A DNA stretch of 64,000 nucleotides from Prorocentrum cordatum (taxonomy: Eukaryota; Sar; Dinophyceae; Prorocentrales; Prorocentraceae): assembly GCA_963575745.1 (NCBI GenBank), contig CAUYUJ010019862.1, positions 97,001 through 161,000 on the forward strand. Direction: 5' to 3'. A program made the position numbers and the translations under genes. The stretch's first letter is position 1. Each line of letters begins with the position of its first letter. The notes under the pieces were generated by a model that saw nothing but the letters and a program-made list of their open reading frames with translations, ran no database searches and was not told where the DNA came from. Shown here one piece after another: positions 52,966 through 63,060 of this stretch.

Positions 52966-54075
52966 GCTTCGCGCTGAAATGCTCAAATTGGTTTGCGGCG
53001 TTTCGGTCTTCAAATTTGGGTCGCGGCGCTTCGGTGTTTGAAATTGTTGTTTGTACCGTTCTGGTGCTCAAAATGCTTGAGAATTCAGCTCGGGCTCCTG
53101 TTTCCAGCGCTTCGGTGCCTAAATTTGCCGTTTGCGGCGTTTGGGTGCATAAATTTGTTGTTTCCCGCGTTTCGGTGTTCGAGTTGGTTGTTTTGACACT
53201 AGAATTTGCCGTTTGTGGCGCTTCGGTGCTCAAATTTGGTGTCTGCGGCGTTTTGGTGCTCAAATGTTTGCGGCATTTCGGTGCTCAAATGTGGTGTTTG
53301 CGGCATTTCTGTGCTCAGATTTGCTGTTTGCGGCGTTTAGGCGTTTAAATGTCCCGTTTGCGGCGTTTCGGTGCTCAAATTTGCTGTTTGCGGCGTTTCG
53401 GTTCGAATCTGCTGTTTGCGGCGTTTCGGTGTTCACATTTGCTGTTTGCGGCGTTTTGGTGCTGAAATGTGCCGTTTGCGGCGTTTCGGTGTTCAAAGTT
53501 GTTGTTTGCGGCGCTTTGGTGTTCTAATGTGCCGTTTGCGGCGTTTCGGTGTTGAATTTTTTTGTTTGCGCGCTTCGGTGCTCACATTTCTATTTGCTGC
53601 GTTTCGGTCGTCAAATTTGCTGTTTGCGGCGTTTCGATGTTCAAATTTGCTGTTTGCGACGTTTCGGTGCTCAAATTTGCTGTTTGCCGCGTTTCGGTGC
53701 TCAAATTTGCTGTTTGCGGCGTTTCGGTGCTGAAATTTGCTTGTTGCGGCGTTTCGGTGCTCAAGTGTGTCATTTGCGGCGTTTCCGTGCTCAAATGTGC
53801 TGTTTGCGGCGTTTCGGTGCTCAAATTGGCTGTTTGCTGCGTCTCGGTGCTCAAATGTGTCGTTTGCTGCGTTTCAGTGCTTAAATTTGCTGTTTGCGAC
53901 GTTTCGGTGATCAAGCGTGTCGTTTGCAGCGCGTCGATGCTCAAATGTGCCGTTTGCGGCGTCTTGGTGCTGCAATTTGGTGTTTGCGGCGTTTCGGTGC
54001 TCAAATGTGCTGTTTGCTGCGTTTCGGTGCTCAAAATTGCCGGTTGCGGCGTTTCGGTGCTCGAATGTGGCGTTG
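52966..54075 (+). repeat. 30-bp tandem array, about 37 copies
   Basis: The unit is TGCTCAAATTTGCTGTTTGC plus GGCGTTTCGG. It is exactly ten codons, so different frames give endless CSNLLFAAFR, VLKFAVCGVS and, on the minus strand, NLSTETPQTA. Nothing favours one reading, and no codon-position bias is visible, so I treat it as a satellite. Confidence 0.93.
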
Positions 54076-54660
54076 TCGTGGTCGTCGTTGTGTGGTTATT
54101 TGGGCGCGCTGGAAGGAGCCGTCGTCGTCGTCGCCGTCGCCGTCCATGAGATCTCAGGGAGCGCTCGAGGGAGCGGGCGTTGTTGTCGCGGTCGTCGTCG
54201 TGGCTCCTGGAGCGCTCGAAGGAACCATCATAAGCGTCGTCGTCGTGGTCGTCGTCGTGTGGTTCCTTGGGAACGCTCAAGGAGCCGTCGTCGTCGTCGT
54301 CGCCGACAGTGTCGTCGGGGCTCCAAGGAGCGCTCGAGGGAATCGTTTTGTCGTTATCGTCGTGGCCGTCGTCGTGTGGGTCCTTGGGAGCGCTCGAGAA
54401 AGCCGTCGTCGTCGTCGTCGCCGTCGGCGCGGTTTCCCGGGAGGGCTCGAGGGAGCGGACGCCGTCGTCGTCGTCGTGGCTGTCTGGGAGCGCTCGAGGG
54501 AACTCTATCATCGCGGGCGTCGTCGGGTTGGCTCCTCGGGAGCGCCCGAGGGGACCTTCGTCGTCGCCGTGGGTGTGGTTTCCTAGGAGCGTTCCAGGGG
54601 GCGGACGTCGTCGTCGTCGTCGCCGTCGTTGTTTTCGGAAGCGCTCGAGGAGAGCAACGC
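54076..54660 (+). repeat. GTC-rich minisatellite, as at 29.6-30.2 kb
   Basis: CGTCGTCGT tracts and GGGAGCGCTCGAGGGA boxes. Confidence 0.85.
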
Positions 54661-55060
54661 CGGGCTACATAGGATTAGGTGTTCGAATCGGCTTGTAATT
54701 ACGAATAGACGATACAATTTTACCGATTTTTGGTGCGATCGGGGGCGCTCGGGCGTCGCGGCGTCTGCGTGGTGACTCAGCAGTAGGATTGCGCTACGGT
54801 CGTAGCGAGCGCGATCCATTCGGGTCGAGACGCCGTGAAACGTACGTTTCGGTGTCCGAATTGGTTTGTAATCACGAGTAGACGATAACATTTTACCTTA
54901 TTTTTGGTCTGGCCAGAGGCGTTCGGGCGATGCGGCGTATGCGTGGTGCCTCAGAAGTAGGATTGGGCTACCGTCGTCGCGAGCGCGATTCGCTCGTGTC
55001 GATGCGCCGGGAAACGCATGTTTAGGTGTCTGAATCGGCTTGTGATCACGGGTAGACGAT
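54660..55060 (+). repeat. 173-bp satellite family, about two copies
   Basis: Shares CAGCAGTAGGATTGCGCTAC, GCGAGCGCGAT and the GATTTTTGG...GGGGCGCTCGGGCGTCGCGG order with 28560-29560. Spacing here is about 180 bp. Confidence 0.85.
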
Positions 55061-55745
55061 GGGGCTTCGCTCGAGGGAGTCGTCTTCGTCGTCGTCGTCG
55101 GCGTGGTTCCTTGGGAGCATTCGACGTTCGAGAGAGCGGACGTCGTCGTCGTGGCTCTCTAGGAGCGCCCGAGGGAACCAACATAGACATTGTACTCGTG
55201 GCTGTCGTCGTGTGGCTCCTTGGGAGTGTTCGAGGGGGCCGTCGTCGTCGTCGACGTCGACGTCGCCGTCGGTGCGGTTCCCTGGGAGCGCTCGAGGGAG
55301 CGGACGTTGTCGACGTGGGGCGCTCGAAGGAACCATTTTGTTGTTGTCGTCGTGGCCGTCGTCGTGTGGCTCCTTGGGAGCGCTCGAGGGAGCCGTCGTC
55401 GTCGTCGTCGTCGCCGTCGGCATGGGTCCTTGGGGGCGCTCGAGGGAGCGGACGTCGTGGTCGACGTGGTCGTCGTGTCTGTCTGGGAGCGCTCGAGGGA
55501 ACCATCATAGTCGTCGTTGTCGTCGTGGCCATCGTCGTGTGGCTCTTTGGGAGCGCTCAAGGGAGCCGTCGTCGTCGTCGCCGTCAGCGTCGTCGGAGCT
55601 CCTGGGAGCGCACGAGGGAACCATTTTGTCGTTGTCGTCGTCGTCACCGTCGTCGCGTGGTTCCTTGGGAGCGCTCGAGAGAGCCGTCGTCGTCGTCGTC
55701 GTCGGTGTGGTTCCGTGGGGGCGCTTGAGAGAGCGGACGTCGTCG
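55060..55745 (+). repeat. GTC-rich minisatellite
   Basis: Third block of the same family. Confidence 0.85.
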
Positions 55746-56030
55746 TCGTCGTGGGCTACGGTCGTAGCGAGCCGAATCCATTCGGGTCGAAACGCCGTAA
55801 ATCGTACGTTTCGGTGTCTGAATCGGTTTGTAATCACGAGTAGACGATTACATGTTACAGATTTTTGGTCCGGCCAGAGGCGTTCGGGCGTCGCGGCGCA
55901 TGCGTGGTGCCTCAGCAGTAAGATTTTGCGACCGTCGTCGCGAGCGCGATTCGCTCGTTTCGACGCGCCAGGAAACGCATGTTCAGGTGTCTGAATCGGC
56001 ATGTAATCGCGAGTGGACGATGAGGTTTCG
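55745..56030 (+). repeat. 173-bp satellite family, about 1.5 copies
   Basis: Continues the family as at 54660. Confidence 0.8.
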
Positions 56031-56069
56031 AAGGGGCTGCGTCGTCGTCGCCACCGCTCCCATCAGTCC

Positions 56070-56350
56070 AGGGAGCGCTCCTAGGTGTTCCCAAGCGCCC
56101 CCAGTGCTCCTGGGCGTTAACAAGTATTCCCAAGCGCTTCCAGGCGCTGCCAAGCGAACCCAGGCGCCGCGAGGTGCTCCAAGCGCTCCCAAGCGGTTCC
56201 CGTCGATTCCAAGCGCTCCCAGGCGCTCCCCGGCGCTCCCGAGCGCCCTCTAGCGCTCCCAGGCGTTCCTCGGCGCTTCCAGGCGCTCAGAGGCGCTCCC
56301 AGGCGCCCCCGCGCGCTCCCAGGCGGTTCCAGGCGCCCTGGGGCAGTTCG
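56070..56350 (+). repeat. GCGCTCCCAR minisatellite inside unit X
   Basis: Type-A orientation of the 10-bp unit, with more sequence variation. Confidence 0.85.
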
Positions 56351-56424
56351 CAGGCGCGCGCAAGAGCGCGGGGGCGGACGTCGTCGCCGTCGTCGTCGTC
56401 GTCGCCGAAGAATTGCTCCGCGTT

Positions 56425-56650
56425 CGTCGTCGGGAGGAGGAGGAGGGGGAGGGGGAGGAGGAGGAGAAGGAGGAGGGAGGAGGAGGAGGAGGAGAGAGAA
56501 GGAGGAGGAGGAGGAGGAGGAGGAGGAGGAGGAGAAGGAGGGGGGTTGAGGAGGAGGAAGAGGAGGAGAGGGGGAGGAGAAGGAGAAGGAGGAGGAGAAG
56601 GAGGGAGAGAAGGCGAAGGAGAGGGAGGAGGAGAAGGAGGATGAGACGAC
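56425..56650 (+). repeat. (GGA)n purine tract
   Basis: Over 200 bases of almost pure purine, followed by GACGAC triplets to about 56712. Confidence 0.93.
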
Positions 56651-56793
56651 GGAGGCGACGAAGACGGCGCAGACGACGATGACCACCCAGACGACGACGA
56701 CGAAGACGAGAGACGGGGCGATTGCGCCCGCGCCGAGCGCGCGCCACCAGCGAACACTTTTCGCCGCCCTCCCTCCCCTGCCGCTCGCGCGCC

Positions 56794-57942
56794 ATGCCGC
56801 GCGCTGGTGTCGGCCGAGTTCGCGACCCCGCCAACCGCGCCCTCCCTTACGGGGGGGGCAAAGCGGGCGGCGGGGGCCAGGCAGGGGGAGGGAAGGGCGG
56901 CGGCGGCGGCGGCATGCCCAGCGGAGGGGGCAGCGCCGGGAAGAGCGGGGGCGGGGGCAAGCCCAGCGGCGGCAAGCCCAGCGGCAAGGGCGGCGGGGCA
57001 CGCACGGAAGCGCTTTCTGGGCGCGCCAGAGTGCACTGCGTGCGAGCGGGCGCGCACGGGGGCGCTTTCGAGGCGCGCCAGAGTGCGCCGAGTGCGAGCG
57101 GGCACGCACGAAAGCAAGTTCGGCGCGCGCCAGAATGCGCCGCGTGCGAGCGGGCACGCACGGAAGCGCTATCTAGGCGCGCCAGCGTGCACTGCGTGCG
57201 AGCGGGCACGCACGGGAGCGCTTTCGAAGCGCGCCAGAGTGCACCGAGTGCGAGCGGGCACGCGCGAAAGCAAGTGCGGCGCGCGCCAGAATGCGCCGCG
57301 TGCGAGCGGGCACGCACGGAAGCGCTTTCTGGGCGCGCCAGAGTGCACTGCGTGCGAGCGGGCACGCACGAGAGCGGATTCGAGGCGCGCCAGAGTGCAC
57401 CGAGTGCGAGCGGGCACGCACGAAAGCAAGTTCGGCGCGTGCCAGAATGCGCCGCGTGCGAGCGGGCACGCACGGAAGCGCTTTCTGGGCGCGCCAGAGT
57501 GCACTGCGTGCGAGCGGGCACGCACGGGGACACTTTCGAACCGCGCAAGAGTGCACCGAGTGCGAGCGGGCACGCACGAAAGCAAGTGCGGCGCGCGCCA
57601 GAATGCGCCGCGTGCGAGCGGGCGCGCACGGAAGCGCTTTCTGGGCGCGCCAGAGTGCACTGCGTGCGAGCGGGCGCGCACGGGGGCGCTTTCGAGGCGC
57701 GCCAGAGTGCACCGAGTGCGAGCGGGCACGCACGAAAGCAAGTTCGGCGCGTGCCAGAATGCGCCGCGTGCGAGCGGGCACGCACGGAAGCGCTATCTGG
57801 GCGCGCCAGCGTGCACTGCGCGCGAGCGGGCACGCACGGGAGCGCTTTCGAAGCGCGCCAGAGTGCACCGAGTGCGAGCGGGCACGCACGACACGTTATT
57901 TTTCCCATCCGAATGGGCCGATACGTCGTGTTTCTACGATGA
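56794..57942 (+). CDS. Doubtful ORF: Gly-rich head fused to 52-residue satellite-encoded repeats
   Basis: From ATG 56794 the frame encodes MPRAGVGRVRDPANRALPYG, a Gly/Lys/Ser-rich stretch with GGGGKPSGGKPSGKGG, and then the 52-bp satellite read as 52-residue periods with Cys-Glu/Cys-Val motifs, ending at 57942. The non-repetitive start looks like genuine coding sequence and its Gly-rich part is shared with 27.84-27.97 kb. The rest is open in all six frames, so it gives no support. The likeliest view is a gene 5' end that runs into a satellite. Confidence 0.25.
   Translation: MPRAGVGRVRDPANRALPYGGGKAGGGGQAGGGKGGGGGGMPSGGGSAGKSGGGGKPSGGKPSGKGGGARTEALSGRARVHCVRAGAHGGAFEARQSAPSASGHARKQVRRAPECAACERARTEALSRRASVHCVRAGTHGSAFEARQSAPSASGHARKQVRRAPECAACERARTEALSGRARVHCVRAGTHESGFEARQSAPSASGHARKQVRRVPECAACERARTEALSGRARVHCVRAGTHGDTFEPRKSAPSASGHARKQVRRAPECAACERARTEALSGRARVHCVRAGAHGGAFEARQSAPSASGHARKQVRRVPECAACERARTEALSGRASVHCARAGTHGSAFEARQSAPSASGHARHVIFPIRMGRYVVFLR
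56998..57881 (+). repeat. 52-bp satellite with 156-bp higher-order repeat
   Basis: Seventeen monomers of exactly 52 bp in strict order A-B-C, six A, six B and five C. All end in GTGCGAGCGG. A has GGAAGCGCTTTCTGGGCGCG and CACTGCG; B has CTTTCGAGGCGCGCCAGAGT and CACCGAG; C has GAAAGCAAGT(T/G)CGGCGCG and GCCGCG. Variant bases recur every four triplets, suggesting a 624-bp super-period. Confidence 0.95.
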
Positions 57943-58005
57943 AACCCTATTTCGGGCACCGAGGGGACCGCAGCACACCCCGCAGACCCTAATACGTAGT
58001 GTAAA
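57882..58005 (+). other. End of unit X
   Basis: The satellite breaks off in the first 9 bp of a C monomer. Then comes a less GC-rich 110-bp stretch with TACGTCGTG and no gene. Confidence 0.7.
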
Positions 58006-58033
58006 CCCTAAACCCTAAACCCTAAACCCTAAA
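58006..58033 (+). repeat. Interstitial CCCTAAA block
   Basis: Four copies at the X/D2 boundary. Confidence 0.95.
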
Positions 58034-58300
58034 CTCGCCCAGGGCCGCTTGGCCCGTATCCACCCACCCATTTAGGCGGCAAGCGCCCTAACTGGCACCT
58101 CGCAGTCAGACTACCTCACGGCCGTGCGTGAATTCACAGGCCAGCCCAGTTGAGTCTCGGTTGCCGTCAGGCATGGCCCGCGAGGGCCTTATCTCATTAT
58201 CAATGATGCGGCTTACGCGCAAGCGATTATCCTGCGCCCGCCTGGGCGATCGTCAAAGAGACTTATAACCCCAAAACTACAAGCCTATTCACCGTGGGGT
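58034..58300 (+). other. D2 head: conserved hairpin-rich segment
   Basis: Near-identical to the D1 head with all listed stems kept. The last stem lengthens to CGCCC-GCCT-GGGCG by a T-to-C change. It ends in TTCACCGTGGGGTTGG. Confidence 0.5.
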
Positions 58301-58399
58301 TGGTCTGGCCCTTTCTGGATCGTCAACATAAAATCGCTAAAAGGCATGATTTGCCACTGGCAATTTTTTTTTCGACCTCGAATCCTAAAGTTTTCCAGA

Positions 58400-59600
58400 G
58401 TGGACCTCCTTCTGGCTGGAAAAGACGTTTCCTGGCGATTCGGGCTTCCCTGGGGGTCTCCCAGGGCTCCCCAGACCAACCCCACGGTGAATTGCCGATC
58501 GCCCAGGGGCCCAGGGCCCCCTTGGGGGCCAAAAAACGTTTCCTGACGACTCGGGCCTCCCTGGGAGTCTCCCAGGGCCCCCCAGACCAACCCCACGGTG
58601 AATTGCCGATCGCCCAGGGGCCCAGGGCTCCCTTGGGGGCCAAAAGACGTTTCCTGACGACTCCGGCCTCCCTGGGAGTCTCCCAGGACCCCCCAGACCA
58701 ACCCCGCGGTGAATTGCCGATCGCCCAGGGGCCCAGGGCCCCCCTGGAGGCCAAAAGACGCTTCCTCACGACTCGGGCCTCCCTGGGGGTCTCCCAGGAC
58801 CCCCCAGACCAACCCCACGGTGAATTGCCGATCCCTGGTGAGCTCCCAAGGCCCCCAGACCAACCCCACGGTGAATTGCCGATCGCCGACAGGCTCAGGG
58901 CCCCCCTGGAGGCCAAAAGACGTCTCCTGGCGACTCGGGCCTCCCTGGGGGTCTCCCAGGACCCCCCAGACCAACCCCGCGGTGAATTGCAGGGGCCCAA
59001 GGGCCCATGGCCCCCCTAGAGACCAAAAGACGTTTCCTGGCGACTCGGGCCCCCCTGGAGAGCTCCCAACGCCCCCAGACCAACCCCACGGTGAATTGCT
59101 GATCGCCCACGGATTCAGGCCCCCCCTAAAGGCCAAAGACGTCTGCTGGCGACTCCGGTCTCCCTGGGGGTCTCCCAGGACCCCCCAGACCAACCCCACG
59201 GTGAATTGCCGAGCGCGCCAGGGCGGGGCCAAAAGACGTTTCCTAACGATTCTGAGCTTCCTGGGGGAGCTCCCAGGGCACCCCAGACCAACCCCGCAGT
59301 GAATTGCAGATCGCCCAAGAGCCCAGGGCCCCCCTAGGAGCCAAAAGATGATCGCCCAGGTGCCCAGGCCCACCTTAGGGGCCAAGAGACGTTTCCTGGC
59401 GACTCGGGCCTCCCTGGGGGTCTCCCAGGGCTCCCCAGACCAACCCCACGGTGAATTGCCGATCGCTCAGGGGCCCAGGGCCCCCCTGGGGGCCAGAAGA
59501 CGTATCCTGGCGACTCGGGCCTCCCTGGGAGAGCTCCCAAGGCCCCCAGACCAACCCCGCGGTGAATCGCCGATCGCCCATGGCAGGCTTCCTGGCGATT
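58400..59600 (+). repeat. D2 satellite: about 115-bp units with AACCCCACGGTGAATTGC
   Basis: Eleven or so units: AAAAGACGTTTCCTGACGAC, TCGGGCCTCCCTGGGRGTCT, CCCAGGRCCCCCCAGACCAA, CCCCACGGTGAATTGCCGAT, CGCCCAGGGGCCCAGGGC. It shares the GACGTTTCCTGGCGACTCGG and CACGGTGAATT boxes with D1 satellite 1 and differs elsewhere. Confidence 0.92.
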
Positions 59601-59609
59601 TGGGTTTCC

Positions 59610-60340
59610 CTGGGGAGCTACCAAGCGCCTCCCAGGAGCCCGCCAGGAGCGCCCAGGGGCACCCCAGGAGCGCTCCCGGAGCCTCCCAGGAGCACTCCAG
59701 GAACCCGCAAGGAGCCCCCAGGAGCTCCCCAGGAGCCCCCCAGGAGGCCCTCCAGGAGCTCTCCCAGGAGCTCCCCAGGAGCCCCCCAGGAGCACCCCAG
59801 GAGCCCCCCAGGGCCCCCCCCAGGGCGCGCGCCACGGTGAATTAGCTCCCGCTCGAGGCCCTCCAGGAGCCCCCCCAGAAGCTCCCCAGGAGCCCACCAG
59901 GAGCCCCCAGGCCCCCCCCCAGGGCGCGCGCCACGGTGAATTAGCTCCCGCCCGAGGCCCTCCAGGAGCTCCCCCAGGAGCCCACCAGGAGCCCCCCAGG
60001 GCGCCCTTCCAGGGCCCCCCCCAGGGCGCGCGCCACGGTGAATTAGCTCCCGCCCGAGGCCCTCCAGGACGCCCCCCAGGAGCCCCCCAGGAGCTCCCCC
60101 AGGAGCACCCCAGGGAACACCCCGGGCGCGCGCCACGGTGAATTAGCTCCCGCCCGAGCCCTCCAGGAGCCCCTCCAGGAGCTCCCAGGAGCCCCCCAGG
60201 AGCCCCCCAGGGCCCCCCCCCAGGGCGCGCGCCACGGTGAATTAGCTCTTGCCCGAAGCCTTCCAGGAGCCCTCCCAGGAGCTCCCCAGGAGCCCACCAG
60301 GAGCCCCCCAGGAGCCACCCAGGGCCCCTCCAGGGCGCGC
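59610..60340 (+). repeat. D2 satellite: GCGCGCGCCACGGTGAATTA units
   Basis: Six or so units of the D1 satellite-2 family, preceded by a CCAGGAGCNCC minisatellite run. Confidence 0.9.
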
Positions 60341-60344
60341 GCCA

Positions 60345-60705
60345 TGGGAAGCGCCCGGGAAGGCGCTCGGGAGATCCCTGCGGGAGCGCGCGGGAAGGCA
60401 CTCGGGAGGTGCCTGCGGGAGCGCCGGGGAAGGCACTCCGGAGGTCCCTGCGGGGGCGCCCAGGAAGGCACTCGGGAGGTCCTTACGGGAGCGCCCGGGA
60501 AGGCGCTCGGGAGATCCCTGCGGGAGCGCGCGGGAAGGCACTCGGGAGGTCCCTGCGGGAGCGCCCGGGAAGGCCCTCGGGAGGTCCCTGCGGGAGCGCC
60601 CAGGAAGGCACTCGGCAGGTCCCTGCGGGAGCGCCCAGGAAGGCACTCGGGAGGTCCCTGCGGGAGCGCCCGGGAAGGCACTTCGGAGGTCCCTGCGGGA
60701 GCGCA
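60345..60705 (+). repeat. 36-bp tandem array, ten copies
   Basis: Unit GCGCCCGGGAAGGCACTCGG plus GAGGTCCCTGCGGGAG. It is a multiple of 3 and open in several frames (GKALGRSLRERP). Found only in D2. Confidence 0.93.
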
Positions 60706-61190
60706 CATCACGGTGAATTGGCAGCCGCCCAAGGCCCAGGGCGCACCTGAACTCTTTCCAGGGCCCTCCCAGTGCCCTCCCAGGGCACCCCAGGCGCACA
60801 TCACGGTGAATTGGCAGCCGCCCAGGGCCCAGGGCGCACCTGAACCCTTCCCAGGGCCCTCCCAGGGCCCTCCCAGGGCACCCCAGGCGCACATCACGGT
60901 GAATTGGCAGCCGCTAAGGGCCCAGCGCGCACCTGAACACTCCCCAGGGCCCCCCCAAGGCCCTCCCAGGGCACTCCAGGCGCACATCACGGTGAATTGG
61001 CAGCCGCCCAGAGCCCAGGGCGCACCTGAACCCTCTCCAGGGCCCTCCCAAGGCACCCCAGGCGCACATCACGGTGAATTGGCAGCCGCCCAGGGCCCAG
61101 GGCGCACCTGAACCTTCCCCAGGGCCCTCCCAGGGCCCTCCCAGGGCCCCCCAGGCGCACACCACGGTGAATTGGCAGCCGCCCAGGCCT
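60706..61190 (+). repeat. D2 satellite: CACATCACGGTGAATTGGCA units
   Basis: Six units of the D1 satellite-3 family. Confidence 0.92.
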
Positions 61191-61786
61191 TTGAAAGCAT
61201 TTCTTCACTGTGAATCAGCTGCCGCCCAGTGCCTAGGGCGCTCCTGGGCGCGCCAGCTGGATTTCCACATGTTCCAGAGGAGGTCGGTATTGGCTTGAGC
61301 GAGCGAAGCGAGCGTAGCCGGCGCCACAAGCATCTGAGTAAACGCCCGCGCGAGCGTTTCACCCCAAACCCCTTTCCCCCGACGGTAAAGCGTCAACCCT
61401 AAGCCCAGGATTGCGCATATCTCGTCTTAAAAACTCAAGAGGGTCACAGATTGTTGCGATACACAAAGCTTCTTTGTCGACATATGAGAAAAGATATCGC
61501 CTAACGCCTAACCGACTTTAATCGTGGAGCCCTAAGAGAAAGAGAGCCCCGATTACCGAATGAACCCTAAACCCTATAGAGAAAGCCGTGGGTGGTTCGC
61601 CGCCCTAACGGGCGCGGGGTGGGAATGTGAAAAGGAGAGCTGGCCCCGTAGCCGAAAACATGAATTCCGCTCAACTTGATATCACTTCAACCACGACTTC
61701 CCCACCCAATTCCATTTTTAATGGGTGGGGGGTGGCTACACGAAATGATGATCAGCAAAGAGCAAGCGCTTGACAGAGGCGCCCCG
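61190..61786 (+). repeat. D2 tail (conserved tail C)
   Basis: Same order as 51590-52143, with small indels. The CGCCC-TAAC-GGGCG hairpin and CGGGGTGGGAATG are unchanged. The terminal stem near 61695-61735 carries extra bases. Confidence 0.85.
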
Positions 61787-61809
61787 AAACCCTAAACTAA
61801 ACCCTAAAC
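61787..61809 (+). repeat. Interstitial CCCTAAA block, imperfect
   Basis: Three units, one shortened to CTAAA. Confidence 0.9.
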
Positions 61810-62080
61810 TCCCCCAGGGCCGCTTGGCCCGTATCCACCCACCAATTTAGGCGGCGAGCGCCCTAACTGGCACCGCGCAGTCAGACTACCTCCCGGCCGT
61901 ACGTGAATATCAGGCCAGCCCAAGCAGAGTCTCGGTTGCCGTCAGGCATGGCCCGCGAGGGCCTTATTTCATTATCAATGATGCGACTTACGCACAAGCG
62001 ATTATCCTGTGCCCGCCTGGGCGATCGTCAAAGAGACTTATAACCCCAAAACTACAGCCCAATTCACCGTGATGTGGCCC
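61810..62080 (+). other. D3 head: conserved hairpin-rich segment
   Basis: As D1 and D2. The loop of the second stem changes from GCAAG to GCGAG while the stem GGCG/CGCC is kept. Two other stems lose one outer pair. Confidence 0.5.
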
Positions 62081-62259
62081 TGCTCCTCCCTGTGATAATC
62101 ACATAAATCGCTTGAAAATAACACGGCTTGCGACTGGGCAGTTTTTTTTTTTTTCGACCTCTAATCCTAAAGTTTTCAACGTGTATCAATCGGCTGGCTT
62201 GCAAAAAGGACTTTCCTGCGATCGAGCTCGAAGAGAATTTCCCACGAGAGCAACTCGCA

Positions 62260-63060
62260 CAGTGCGCACTCACGGTGAATTGGCAGCCGCCCAAGGGCCC
62301 AGGCGCACCTAACGCTCCCCAGGGCCCGCCCAGCCCCTTCCAGGCCCGCCCAGGGCATCCCCAGGCGCCACCCGGTCCGCTGCAGCCGCCCAATGCCCTG
62401 CGCGCACCTGAACCTTCCCCAGGGCCTTCCCAGGGTCCTCCCAGGGCACCCCCAGGGCACCCCAGGCGCACATCACGGTGAATTGGCAGCCGCCCAGGGC
62501 CCAGGGCGCACCTGAACCCTTGCCAAGGCCCCCCCAGGGCCCTCCCAGGGCCCTCCCAGGGCACCCCAGGCGCACATCACGGTGAATTGGCAGCCGCCCA
62601 GGGCCCAGAGCGCACCTGAACCCCTCCCAGGGCCCTCCCAGGGCCCTCCCAGGGCACCCCAGGCGCACATCACGGTGAATTGGCAGCCGCCCAGGGCCCA
62701 GGGCGCACCTGAACACCCCTCCAGGGCCTTCCCAGGGCCCTCCCAGGGCCGTCCCAGGGCACACCAGGCGCACATCACGGTGAATTGGCAGCCGCCCAGG
62801 GCCCAGGGCGCACCTGAACACCCCCCCAGAGCCTTCCCATGGTCTTCCCAGGGCACACCCAGGGCACCCCAGGCGCACATCACGGTGAATTGGCAGCCGC
62901 CCAGGGCCCAGGGCGCACCTGAACCCTTGCCAAGGCCCCCCCAGGGCCCTCCCAGGGCCCTCCCAGGGCACCCCAGGCGCACATCACGGTGAATTGGCAG
63001 CCGCCCAGGGCCCAGAGCGCACCTGAACCCCTCCCAGGGCCCTCCCAGGGCGCACCTGAA
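62260..63060 (+). repeat. D3 satellite: CACATCACGGTGAATTGGCA units
   Basis: Eight or so units of the satellite-3 family. Two multi-unit segments, 62440-62640 and about 62860-63060, are nearly identical, indicating duplication within the array. Confidence 0.92.

Noticed and set aside
57169-57889. Repeat protein with Cys-Glu-Arg motifs from the 52-bp satellite
   Set aside because: All six frames are open here, so no frame is preferred. Only the short non-repetitive start at 56794 has any merit.
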